Of a stretch of 64,000 nucleotides of DNA, positions 1 to 11,470 are shown one piece after another (position 1 is the first letter of the stretch; every line of letters begins with the position of its first letter). Source of the DNA: Combretum micranthum (lineage: Eukaryota > Streptophyta > Magnoliopsida > Myrtales > Combretaceae); the NCBI GenBank assembly GCA_024138025.1, contig JAMXBD010000722.1, forward strand, positions 620,001-684,000. The letters are read 5' to 3'. The position numbers were made by a program, and so were the translations under genes. The notes beneath the pieces were generated by a model, which made no database searches, had not been told where the DNA came from, and saw only the letters and a list, made by a program, of their open reading frames with translations.

Positions 1-2527
1 TACCCATAATAAGTATTTCTTGATGATTTTCTTGAATTTTGACAAAACAATGTCAAAAGAATGTTAAAGTTCGTATAAAGGAATGTTCCAACTTAAAATG
101 GCCATAACTTGGTCATTTTAACTCGGAATCGCGCATATAATATACCGATTTCTATCTACTCGAAAAGATCTACCCATTTCTAAAATTATTTTAAAAAACA
201 AAGCTTTATAGGCTCCAAAACAGTGGCGACAAAGTTCACCATGAATTTTTCAACACAAAACAACTTTGGTTCAAGAAATCAAGATTTGCTTGATAAATAC
301 TTAGTTATCTATATAATTGAAAATTTCTCTTTTTATAACTATATAGCTCATATTTAAGCATGCTCAAGTGTTTTGTTGTCCAATTATTTTTCATTGAGTA
401 AAACAATGTTGGAAAAATATAGTTTTCAAAAATTGTTTTTGTAGATTTCTTGAAATGAATACTTTGTTCCTTTTTGCTTTCTAAAATGCTTTACGTTGAT
501 TTTATTATTCTCCCTAAGTAACTTTTTGAAAATAAAATTTTCTATTTTCTAAGTTTTCTACACTAATACTATTTTGAAGTTCTTAGAAAACATGCTATTC
601 TTCATATTTATTTTTCTTGTACAAATTCCTTTGTTTATTTGTTTTGCAAGAATCTTTACTTGAAATCTCTCATTCTTTCCTCATATCTTATGTTTTTCAT
701 AGAATCATCCATGCATGAAACGATGTGGAACAATTAAGAACTTTTTGTAGTAAAAGTAGTTTTTGATTTCTTCTTGTAACTTGAAAAGAAATAACTTTAT
801 TTTTGTTTTCAAACCATAGATTTTCTTTGCCTACTTGTTTGTAAAGGTCTTTACTTGAAAATTCTTTAACCATTCATCTTGTTCATCTTTTTATAAAAAG
901 AACCATTTTTGTATCAACAAATAGTTTCTTTTGAAAAACAAAGTGGAGTAATAAAGTTTTAAGTAGCTTTTTAAAGTAAAAGTAGTTTCTAAAATTATAA
1001 TGGGTTCTTTTTATAACATAAAATGGAAATGAGTTTATCTTTTGTTATCTTATAGATTTTATATTTTACATAAACTTATTTCTAAGTGACAAAATTCTTC
1101 TTTTGTTTAATCATTTTTAGAAATTAAAATTTTTGGACAACAATCTAAATGAACATGATTATGAGAATAATAGTAAACAAAATAACATAAAGCATAAATA
1201 ATAAAGTCAAGTATTAGAGTCTTAGCTTTTTCAAGGATCTCGGGACTAAAAAATAAACTAGTCCCAAAATAAAATAAAATGAAAGAAAGAAAAACTTGTT
1301 TTGACTTGATGAGGACAAGTCTAAGACTAGAGACTAGTCTTATTTCAAAAAGGAATAAATAAATAAATTATAATGGAATAAATAAATAAATTGCTTTGCA
1401 TGAAATAAATAAATTGCAAGTGAGCTTATATGCTCTAAAGAATATGTATAATATATATAGATAATTATATTAACAATAACAAAAATAACAACATAAACAT
1501 AAATGGATTGGCATGAACAAGAACAATACATGAACATAATGTAGCTTCCATAACTTGTAGTCTTTGGAAACTCACACTATGGTCATGTAAAGTTACATGA
1601 CATGAAAAAGAAGAAAGAAATATGAAGTGGTTACCTAAAGGAAGCTTTGGTATGGTTATGTGGTTATGGGTTTTGGTTTGTTGGTAGAGGTTGTTGTAGA
1701 ATTATTTGGAGAGAGTTTTGGGATGGTATTTTGAGAGAGTTTTGAGAGGAAAATTTAAGAGGGTTTTTGTATGAATTTGTGGGTAGTGAATGTGTGAAAG
1801 AAGTGAAAGAGGAGGGGGGTATTTTATAGGAAAATGTGGAGGGATTTTTGTGTGATCAAGATAAAATAAAATTGAAACAAAATTGAGGGGAATGGGGGAC
1901 AAGGGGCGCCGGCCATGTTGGTGAAGGGGGAATAGTGATTTAATTTTTTGACTTTTTGATAATTGAAAGATGTAATGTGTAAGGTAGATGTGAAATAAAG
2001 TTATGGGAAAGGTAAAAAGTTAAGTTCATAGGTTATGTAGAGTGTAAGAATAGGTGTAAGAAAATGTAGAGATAAAAGAATAGTGTAGAATAGTGTAATG
2101 TAAGATAGATATGACTAATAAAGTACCGGTAGTAAGAAAATACGCGTATAATAGCTATATTTGTTATTTTTACTTACTGAAAAATTACGAAACTGATATT
2201 TTTGGAAAACTTATATTTTTACGAGTCTAACGGTGTATTCGGAATATTTTTATTATTTCGGGCTCCCAGACACGCTTTTCGAGAACTGTGTCCGATCGGG
2301 TTCGAAGGACACCCGAAATTCACAAAACTGATATTTTTATATAACCTATGGTTATTATGAACCATTCTAGCTAATCATCCCAACTTCGTTTTCCAGGGCC
2401 AAAGAAAACGGCAATGCTGGATTTAAACGGTTACGGTAAACTAGGGTTTTGTTGACCTTTAGGGTTCCGTTTGACTTCCGGTTTAGGGTTTTATGCTAAA
2501 CCGATTCCAAAAATTTGGGGGTTTACA
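1..2527 (-). mobile_element. Partial Ty3/gypsy solo-type LTR, group I, cut by left window edge
   Basis: Read on the minus strand, the LTR begins at 2527 with TGTAAACCCC-type sequence and runs leftwards off the window. It aligns throughout with S4 (17671-21378, -) and S7 (28334-32049, +), which are complete at about 3.7 kb, so roughly the last 1.2 kb (3' end) is missing. It carries the family marks in order: the conserved U3 block near 2110-2330, the GCGCCGGCC box near 1907, a TATA box at 1820-1828 (minus strand), and the conserved box around 91-175. It was inserted into a plus-strand LTR whose remaining 3' end starts at 2528; the right-hand target copy would be ATGTA (2528-2532). The left copy is outside the window. 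Confidence 0.9.
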
Positions 2528-3046
2528 ATGTATGCGGGTTCTGGATACCCATACATAATTGTCTACTCATGTGCTTGTTTCATGCATAGCATATGGATGA
2601 TTTATAACTTGCTTGTTATGGTACGGATTTAAGGGAACTCTCACTAAGCTAGTGTAGCTTATACCCCAATAGATTTTTGAATAAACAGGTTGACGGAAGA
2701 ATGCTACCTGGGGACCGAGATGTATGGAGCCGAGTATGACCTCGGGGTTTCGATAGGAAGTAAGAATACTTGAAGATATTGGCTAGGTTTTGTGAATTGC
2801 TTTGTACTAGTTTTATGTAGTGAAATCTTTCGATGAATTGTAATTGAAGTATATTGAATTGTATTTCCATTACATTGTTACTCAAGTTGTATCAATATGA
2901 AATGTATCACTCCGATGTGTCTCCTCTATGTGTTAGACGCCTTGTACATAGTATAGAAGCCTTCGTGTGACTGAGGCATTCATTCCTAGGCTTTAATATT
3001 GTGTACGACGAACTTTCATGTTTAGGGTACTCTTCGGGGCATGGCA
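2528..3046 (+). mobile_element. 3' end fragment of a group IV LTR
   Basis: This is the last about 520 bases of a plus-strand LTR. It matches the 3' ends of S1 (7650-8213) and S5 (36740-37288), including the GGGTTCTGGATACCC hairpin, the CTCACTAAGCTAGTGTAGCTT hairpin, and the terminal box ending ...GGGCATGGCA (degraded from ...GTGACA). The rest lies left of the window, displaced by the minus-strand LTR at 1-2527. It ends at 3046, where a different LTR sequence resumes (ATATC at 3047-3051 would be its target copy). Confidence 0.85.
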
Positions 3047-4611
3047 ATATCGAGATGGGAAGTGCTATGAATACCTGGATGATATAGTATAGAATTGAAG
3101 TGTCTGCCATATCTATGATCTCCTATAATCTAGTTAAATAAAATGCCATGATCTTATAATTAAACTGACCATGCATACTGTAAGCCCCGGAAAATTTCAG
3201 TAAATAATTTCAAGATGAACTTCGAAAATAAACCCTAAAGATCACTCCAAATTAAAACCAAACTTTGACTAGTCCTGAATCATGAATGAATTCAGAAACT
3301 TCTTTATCTTGAGAAAATGAAAATCTTAAAACATAAAATAAGAAATCAACAGTCTTCAAATTCAAAACCACTACGTACGAAAAATTTCATATTTAAACTC
3401 CGACTTATAAAAATGGGTGATATAAAGCCCAAAAACAAATTATTAAAAAGTAAATAACGATTGACTTTCGAAAATATAACTCAATTCACGAATTCCGAAA
3501 ACATTAAGAGATATTAAATACTTACAAAAATAAAATTTAAAATAAATTTCTCAAATTAAATATGTTATATAAACATAAAATATCATATTCCAAATTGGCA
3601 AAGACCTAAACCGGAAAATCACCCAGAAACCCTAAGTGGAATACAATAGTCTAAGTCCGGTAATCTAACGCCCCTAACCCTAGAGGCCGAGATGTAGTTT
3701 AAGTATGTAGAATAGCTCATAGTAATATAAGTTTGTTTGAAAATATCAGATTGATAAATTTTTGACATATTTCGAACCTGTTCGGGTACAGACTTCGAAA
3801 AGCATGTCCCGGATCTCAAGATATCAAAAATATACCAATATTACCGTTACACCCGTAATTTCATAAGATTTCCAAATATATCACTTATATAATTTTTCAG
3901 GTTATAAAAGTTACAGTTATAACTTTTTTATCGTATTTCTATTATTATCGGTAATTGATTGGTCTTTTGCACTATTCATTTTTATTTCATTACAAAAAAT
4001 TTTATTATTCTTATAAAGCCTTATATTATTAGATAAATATTTTATATATTATAGAAAATTTTGTTTTTCTAAAATTTAGTTAGTTCGGGCTTTTATGGGA
4101 TCAGATTCTGTTTAAGACCCTGTAATAAAAATAAAATAAATTAATTTAATAATTAAAAAATATTTATATTTTCATAAAATAATTTTCTAGAATTTTTCGG
4201 GTTATAAAAATATCATTTATAGCCCCTATTCGCGTATTTTGATCATACCGGTGACATATTTGTTAAAATACTAAAATAATTCAAATAATTAATTAATTTT
4301 AATTATGAAAAATCTGCTACAAATATTTGGAATAAATTTTCTAATTTTATTTTATTTTAATTTATTTTATTAAGAAAGTACTTTTACAACCCATACCTTC
4401 AAGTATACCTTACACATATCACTTCCTTTTCACTTCAATCTTTCTACACATTATTTCATACTTCATGGAAGATTTTTCCCCTTCTTTATGGCTGCCATTG
4501 TCCTTTATTCACTCCATTTTGACCAAATTAATTATATTCCACTCCTTCTTAAAGAAGCTACACATACACATTTATTACACAATTCAAATTCAGGTCAAAT
4601 TTCAACAAAAT

Positions 4612-4634
4612 TTCTCTCTCTCTCTCTCTCTCCT
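4612..4634 (+). repeat. (CT)n tract in LTR S1
   Basis: An uninterrupted run of CT repeats in the pyrimidine-rich leader of S1. Similar CT/AC tracts occupy this position in S5, E2 and the LTR at 62328. Confidence 0.85.
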
Positions 4635-7046
4635 ATAGTTCACGTGCAGCATGGCTCCCTCTTGGCTGCCCTTGTTTTATTTTTTTCTCTCATTTATTCA
4701 ATTAAAACACTCATTTTCTCTCTCTCCTTCATTTACTCACTTTCCCTCTCTCTCATTTTCCTCTCTTTTCTTCTTCATATTGTTCTTGTTTCCTCAAGAG
4801 CACAAGCTACCCCTATCTCTTCCATTAGCTTCTACCCATATTTCTTGAAGATTTCTAAGCAAATCTTCATCTCAAAGCCTCCATAGGTGATATAGGTAAA
4901 GTGTAATGAAGGTTTCATGCATCAAATGACCTTCCATAAGCTTAAAAGCTTAGGATGATGATGTCAAAAATGAAACACTCCTTTTCTCCACTATTACTAT
5001 CTTGTATCTTTATTATTTTCTTGTTTAAAGTTGATATATTTTGTAGATCTAACTTTTGGTAGCTTTGATTTTCGCTTATGCCATAGATCTTGTTATTGAA
5101 GTCGTTATTTTTGTTATTTCTTATGATTTATATATAGATCCATCATCCACATGTATTCATACACTTATAACTAGTTTAGAAAACTAGATCTAGAGTTTTG
5201 AGTTCATAAAATGCATTAGACTTTGTTTTATGTTCATGGATGACTTGTAGAAGCATGATGATAGTAGGAAAGTTGTAGAAAACTCAAGATCTATTTTATT
5301 TTCAACAAAAATCTTTTGAAAATTCGGATGAAAATGGAACCGTATTTAGAAAAGTTATTTTTCAACTTCAAAATGTGTATTTTTCATTTAAAATGAAAGG
5401 CTTAGGGTATAGATAACATAAATGAAAGATTTTGATGGGTAAAGTTTAGATCTATGAGTTTAAAGTTTATTATCATGGGTTTCATTTAGTATATGTTCAT
5501 ATTATGTGTAGATCTTAGATTTAAACTTGAAGAAAAATTATGAAATTCGTATTTTGGCAAGACCCCTATTTAAAAACCACTTTCCAAGTGTCAAAATGTA
5601 ATTTTTACTTAAGAAAATGAAGGCTTAATATATGCATATCATCAAGGCTTCTTTTTACAAGAATCTAATGTGATTTTCAAAATAAAAAATTCTATTTTCG
5701 GATTTTGGCCAAGGCATATTTTTAAAACATGTTTTCCAACTCAAAAATGAAGTTTTTATTTAAGAAATGAAAGGCTCTTAGGATAGGATATTTAAGGAAT
5801 GGATTTTCATAAGTTTAGATAGATTTTATCAAAAGATATGTCCAAAAATGAATTTTTTAAATTCGGATCCCAATCAAAACCAATTTTTAAAACCCATTTA
5901 TCAACTCCAAAACTCATGTTTTATGTGAAAAATGAAGTATATAGGTAATAGATATCATTAAGCAATGATTTTTATAAGTTAAAATGAGTTTAGGCATGAG
6001 TAATGTGTAAAACAAGTAATGGAATTAAAATAGAAAATTTTGAGTTAGTGATCAAATTGTCAAATTCGTAATTTGAGATGATACATATGTAATCACTTAG
6101 TACTTGAGCTCAAATTGCAAGTTTTATGTGTTAAATAAAGTCCTTAGACAATAGATGTAGTAAAGCTTCAAATTTTGATGCATTAAACAAGTTTTCTCAT
6201 AAGAAGTATGCAAGAAACGAAATTTTCAAAAATTCGGATTTTTGTGAAAAGCTTGTTTAAAAACATATTTGCAAAGTGAAAAATGCAAATTTTTGTGTAA
6301 GAATGAAGTCCTCAGTGGTTATGTATGATTGAGCCCTAATTTTCTAAATATCAAATGATTTTTACTTAAAGGAATCATTCAAAAACTAATTTTTGTAAAA
6401 TTCGGATTTTGGAATCAACTCCACTTGAAAACATGTTTGCAAAGTGCAAAATGGAAATTTTTATGTAGAAATGAAAGTCATAAGTAATAGATATAATGAA
6501 GACTCAATTTTAACAAAAATAATTATATTTTCTTAAGTAATAAATCCAAAACAAATGGAAATGATCAAAGTTAGAAAACTAGATTTTTCATAAGTAGTTG
6601 TTATTATGGTCTTGCAAGATAAAAAGTTATAAAATTTCCTTTTAGCAAAAATCCTCAAGATCATGCATACATTAAGCTCATCTCATGTCATTCATGTTAG
6701 GAAATCATTCATATTGCATGTATAGCCAATTTATATGGTAGGAACATTACAAACATTTACAAAACTATTTTTTGGAATAGGAAACTGTTACTGATCAGAT
6801 CTGATCCCTCTATTCCGAGGCCTAATGTTTTCAAAACATGAAAATAATATTAGAAATAGATAGATCTTTTGAAGTAGATAGAAATCGATATATAATTTGC
6901 AAGATTTCGAGTTAAAATGACCAAGTTATGGCCGTTTTAAGTTAGAATTCCCGCTTAGGACGAGAATTACGAATTTGATAGTTCATATAAAATCGTTTGG
7001 ATTAGTTTGAGTTGAAATACTTATTAGAGTATTTCTTCCTTTTTAG

Positions 7047-7116
7047 GTGATCTCGAATCCGACGATTCCCTGCCACCGAATTATTATTACTAGAAGACCG
7101 GTGATCCAATGGCCGA
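7047..7116 (+). other. Putative LTR micro-exon (S1 copy)
   Basis: Preceded by the acceptor-like CCTTTTTAG ending at 7046 and followed by the strong donor-like GTGAGT at 7117. Reading GAT at 7049 as the first codon gives DLESDDSLPPNYYY and TAG (7091-7093), the same 14-codon length as in the other LTRs. An ATGGCC lies at the 3' edge. Coding status and splicing are inferred from cross-copy conservation only. Confidence 0.45.
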
Positions 7117-9044
7117 GTGAGTTTTCTCCTTGTTTTGTTACCTTGACTGTGCTTGTAGTTAGTTGCATTAGAATTATAGGAACAAGATAAAAATCGATAT
7201 GAATGGGGATGGGATATATGATGAGACTGTGATGAATGTATGCCAAAGAATACTAAAGCATATCGAAACCATGATTCGATTGGATAATTGCACTGTTCAT
7301 ATTCTTTGTGTTATGTGTATGATATTGGCTGGTCACTCTAAAGAATGTATAAATATTTTGACCTAAGCAAAAATTAAAGTGGTCATGCATCGCATTAGAC
7401 ATATTGCATTGGTAGCATGCTACACTTATGCAGGTCGATCGATATGGTCCGTAGATGCCTCGTTTGGATAACGAGCCCGGTGCCAGAGCTCATTCAGGGG
7501 TACTAAGGCGCATGTGGATGCATTCCTTAGATGAACCTAGTCGAGTCGAGTCGAGTGCTAAGAGCCGAGGGCTTAGGGACTAGATGCGGTCGTGTAGACT
7601 CAATACCATTCCTAACCCAAGATACGGAGGGCGTAAATCCGTTCTGTGTGGGTTCTGGATACCCATGCATAATTGCTTGCTCACGTGTTTGTTCATGCAT
7701 AGCATATGATTTATTATAACTTGCTTGTTATGGTACGGAACCAAGGGAATTCTCACTAAGCTAGTGTAGCTTATACCCCAATAGTTGTTTATATGAGCAG
7801 GTTATTTCAAGAATGCTAAGTGGGGATCGAGATGGTTGAAGCCGAGAATGACTTCGGGATTTCGGCAAAGAATAAGAATGTTTGAAGTTATTGGTTAGAT
7901 TTTATGACTGGCTTGTAATAGTTTATGTAGGGAAGTCTATGGATGAATGTAATTGAGGTTTAATGACTTGTATTTTGAAGTATAGCGATTCGTATATGAA
8001 GTATAGTGATCTGTATCTAAAGTACAGTAAATTGTATTTCCTTTACATTGTTACTCAAGTGTATCAATATAAAATGTATCTCTCCGATGTGTCTCATCCA
8101 TGTGTTAGACGCTTTGTACACAGTATGAAAGCCATGACTGAGGTGGTCATTCTTAGGCTCTAATATTGTGTATGGTGGACTGCCACGTTTAGGGTACCAT
8201 TCGGGGCGTGACACATACCATATGTTGAGTCACATTGCATTTGTTATTATATCTTTATGAGAAGAAGGCATAATAGCTAGGCAACGGGTGAACCTGTAAA
8301 CTTGAATGTTGGCATGAATGGCCTGAATTAAAATGGAAGTGGTGTAGGCAATTGTATCAACTACAAAATTTGTGAGTGGGTGGGCACCTGAATTAACCAC
8401 TATATAAATGAGAAAAATTGAAATATATGGTCGTATGGGCCGGAAACACATAAACCCGAATGGAGGGCATAAATCCATTCAACAAAGGACTCTCGGAAAG
8501 TCTTATGTATTGTATGCTCACGTGCTTGTTCATTTTCACATGATTGTTAATATAACTTGCTTGACATATTGCTTGTTGAAGTATTTAATTTTGGAAGTGA
8601 AACTCACTAAGCTAACGTAACTTATATCCCCATAGCTTCTTTTTGATGCAATTCTCGTACATATGGCTGTGTCCCCGAACCTGGCCAAATCAAGTAATGC
8701 GGAGTTAGGAGTGTTTCCCATTAGAAGTTTATGATTAAGTTCTGTATACTCTTTTTTAGTAAACCTTAAACGAACGGGTTTTTCTTAAAAGATAATAGAC
8801 TTCTGTTTAGCAGGGGAATGCCCCTTAATATTTTGTAACTAATCCTAAGATATCTGTGGTTTATGTTTTTATGCTAATCCTATCAAATTGAACTATCTAT
8901 CTCTAACTGCAAATGTATTCTATTGTCGTAAGGGATCGCCTTGCATTCTAATACAAGACTTTTGAATGACTGTGGTAGTGATTCTTAAGTCTCGTTTAGC
9001 ATGCAGCGGACTGTTATATTTAGGGTACCCTTTGGAGCGTGACA

Positions 9045-10282
9045 ATAATAGAACATGTGATATAACAAAATAAAACTACTTTGAAAACTCTTATATTGGA
9101 TCTAGATATAGGTATAAGAAGGAAAAAGTCTCATGATAGATTGGTGATTTGTATGAAGCGATTATGTTAAGTTATCTCTATAAGCATTTTGATGCAAGTA
9201 TTTGCTCTATAGGGGTTAGTGGTGAAATGAAGTAAGTTCAGTTGTTGCTTTGTAAGTGTGTTGGAGATAGCGACTTAGTTTTGCTCCTAAGTTAGAACAA
9301 TAGTAGACTATAGGTATCGAGGATATATGTTAATGCTTAGCTTCAGTCGTGGCTTAAAGTCAAGCCCGTAGACATGGCCCACAACTAAAACTGAGGGAAG
9401 TTGCAGGTAAGATGAAATTAAGTCTTTGGAGTACAACTTCTATCAAAAGTCAAGTTGAGCCCTCATCGTACCCTATGATCAAAGTTATAATGTTTTTGGA
9501 TGCACGCAGCCCCTAGTTTGCTAAGATGCAACTCAGTTTTCTAGTTATGATGTACCCAACAACTATTCCTAAGCTACCATTGACCCAACCTATATAATAA
9601 GTAATAAAGAAACACATAAGATAATAAGTTTATAATGTGAATCTAAGACACGTAAGTTTTAATAAGAGTTCTTTCTTAGTTATATGTATAGTAATGTATG
9701 CTTGTTGCTCTATAAGAACAATAAACCATCATCCAGAGTCTCTCGTAGACTACAACAATCTCTAAGCAGGATGCATAAGTAAGTAATTTTGATCTTATCA
9801 CGTTGTTGTAGCTGTAATGTAACTACATGTGTCTCTATATGAACATAACTAGTTATGTATGGGGATGGGAATAATGTGTTTTTATGGTTTTTGGATAAGT
9901 GACAAGCTTTAATACCATAACTAATGACCAATTCCCTATCATTGTTGTGTAATGCATGTTGATGGTCTTTTGAACATTGTATGGTCACAAATAATTTGAT
10001 CTAAGTCTTAACCAACTCTTAAGTAAAATGGACATTCATTACACGATAGTATACTTACATTAGCATGGTACCTACATCACATATTGATATTCTAATTCTA
10101 TGGTAATGCCTTGTCACGCCAGCGAATCTGGGTGAGGTTACCATAGGGTTGTTAGTCCCATAAGAATTAAGTAGGCATCAAAGGACGTCTCCTAAGTTGA
10201 AGTTAACTTTAAGGTGTTAATATTTATTGGAGATTTTGAGGTTTTAAGGTGAAGTTTGGATTATGATACATATGTATATTAG
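9045..10282. other. Unassigned 1.2 kb, no gene recognised
   Basis: Lies between the end of an old LTR (9044) and solo LTR S2. It has no PBS at its left edge and no recognisable retroelement or host protein in six frames; the longest minus-strand frame (9710-9988) has no motif I recognise. It is contiguous with 13909-14530 once S2 is removed. It could be a degraded tail of the copia element or unrelated older repeat. ATTAG at 10278-10282 is the left target copy of S2. Confidence 0.5.
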
Positions 10283-10845
10283 TGCCACGCCACAAAGGGA
10301 TACTTTAAACGTGGCAGTTTACTTCATACAATATCGAGACTTAAGAATGACTACCTTAATCACGCGAAAGCCTCTATATCATATGTAAGGTGTACATAAT
10401 GGTAATAGGAGACACCATTGGGAAGTGTGGTTTAAGCAAGTAATAATAAACAAACAAGAATCTAGAAATAAAGTTAACCCATAAACAACAATTAAGAGTC
10501 CATTACACAAGTCTTAGGGGTATTCCCCCACTAATCTCCAAGGATCACATAGAAAATTACTAAGTCTTTACAAGAAATCTTAAATACTTCATCAAAAGAT
10601 TTTAAAGGAAGTCTATTCTAAGTCTTCAAGCAGATTTCCCCTAAAAGCTCCCAAAAAGATGACTTACTCGGATATGTGGCGACCTTGGATATAAGAACAA
10701 ATGGTCCTGCTTGTACAAAAATCTATATAGGTGTAAGCTTTACGAACTTAGTGAGAATATTCCCGATTAACATACTTGAAACAAAGATATCAACCAAGTT
10801 TACTATACAAGCAAGTGAAATGCATCAAACACTTGAGCATACAAA

Positions 10846-10896
10846 ACATATGGTCTTTCGTGAACCATATGTTGAATGAATTTACGCCCTTCATTC
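10846..10896 (-). other. Conserved double hairpin (S2 copy)
   Basis: ACATATGGT (10846-10854) pairs perfectly with ACCATATGT (10864-10872), and GAATGAA (10874-10880) with TTCATTC (10890-10896). Both stems differ in sequence from those in S7, yet pairing is kept. Confidence 0.7.
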
Positions 10897-11398
10897 GGGG
10901 ATAGGTATTCTGGCCAATTACAACTAACAAATTTTAACAAAACAATTTTGATAGTTATTACTGGCTATTATTCGCCATAAAAAAACATGTAGATCTTATT
11001 GGCTCCTACTTGCCATGAATTTGTGTAGATCTTATCGGCTCCTACTCGCCATATGTAGATACTACCAGTTATGCCAACTGCCACTATCATACCCTTGTCC
11101 CACTAATGGTGTAACATCGAATGCAATGGGACTCAATTCGTGAAAGGCATGCATCAAATTTTGTTTAAAGTCTAGCCATTTAATTTCAATTTCTCGTGAG
11201 TAATCAACCAATTTTAACCACTTCAACATGCTAGTAGAACATGCAATCATTATAGGCAATTCATGACTCGATATGCTTAAGGTTCTTTCACCAACATTAT
11301 AGGTCCTATGCAATTTCCATTTTATCTTTTTCCTATTCCTAGTGCTACTATACTATAAGCACAATCATAAGTATGAAAAATAAGAGAAGTAAACTCAC

Positions 11399-11470
11399 TC
11401 GATCATGGCTTGATGGTACTTCCTTAATCGAAATAATCTTCGGGATAGTAAATGTCTTCCTCTTCATTTC
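11399..11470 (-). other. Putative LTR micro-exon (S2 copy)
   Basis: Minus strand: acceptor-like TTGTTTAG ends at 11471, then two bases and the 14 codons NEEEDIYYPEDYFD with TAA at 11426-11424. The donor GTGAGT starts at 11398. It has the same reading phase and length as the other LTR copies. Confidence 0.45.

Larger units (their letters stand above)
3179..8213 (+). mobile_element. Solo LTR S1 (group IV, 5.0 kb) with CATAC target duplication
   Basis: Begins TGTAAGCCCCGG and ends GGGGCGTGACA. It is flanked by CATAC at 3174-3178 and 8214-8218, and removing it restores the host sequence. No internal coding region is present, so it is a solo LTR left by LTR-LTR recombination. At 5035 bp it is long; the 5' kilobase holds two copies of the U3 module ('..TTTTTCGGGTTATAAAA..CGTATTTT..CCGGT'), at 3890-3960 and 4195-4250. 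A (CT)n run lies at 4612-4634. The micro-exon peptide is at 7049-7093, the donor GTGAGT at 7117, and the third hairpin at 7757-7773. Open frames such as 4488-4886 are low-complexity pyrimidine-tract artefacts. Confidence 0.93.
3047..9044 (+). mobile_element. 3' part of an older plus-strand LTR, interrupted by S1
   Basis: The pieces 3047-3178 and 8219-9044 read as one sequence that resembles 57040-57988 (E2-type LTR): the 'gaattgaagtgtct' segment, the CATACCATATG junction, the GAATGGA..TCCATTC hairpin at 8458-8480 and the terminal box ending ..GGAGCGTGACA at 9044. No primer-binding site follows at 9045, so this was probably a solo LTR. The 5' part is outside the window. S1 is inserted at the CATAC target site 831 bases from its 3' end. 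Confidence 0.8.

Noticed and set aside
4488..4886. 132-codon open frame (and an overlapping 65-codon frame) in LTR S1
   Set aside because: Low-complexity Ser/Leu/Phe-rich translation of a CT-rich leader; not conserved in frame in S5, S6 or other LTRs.
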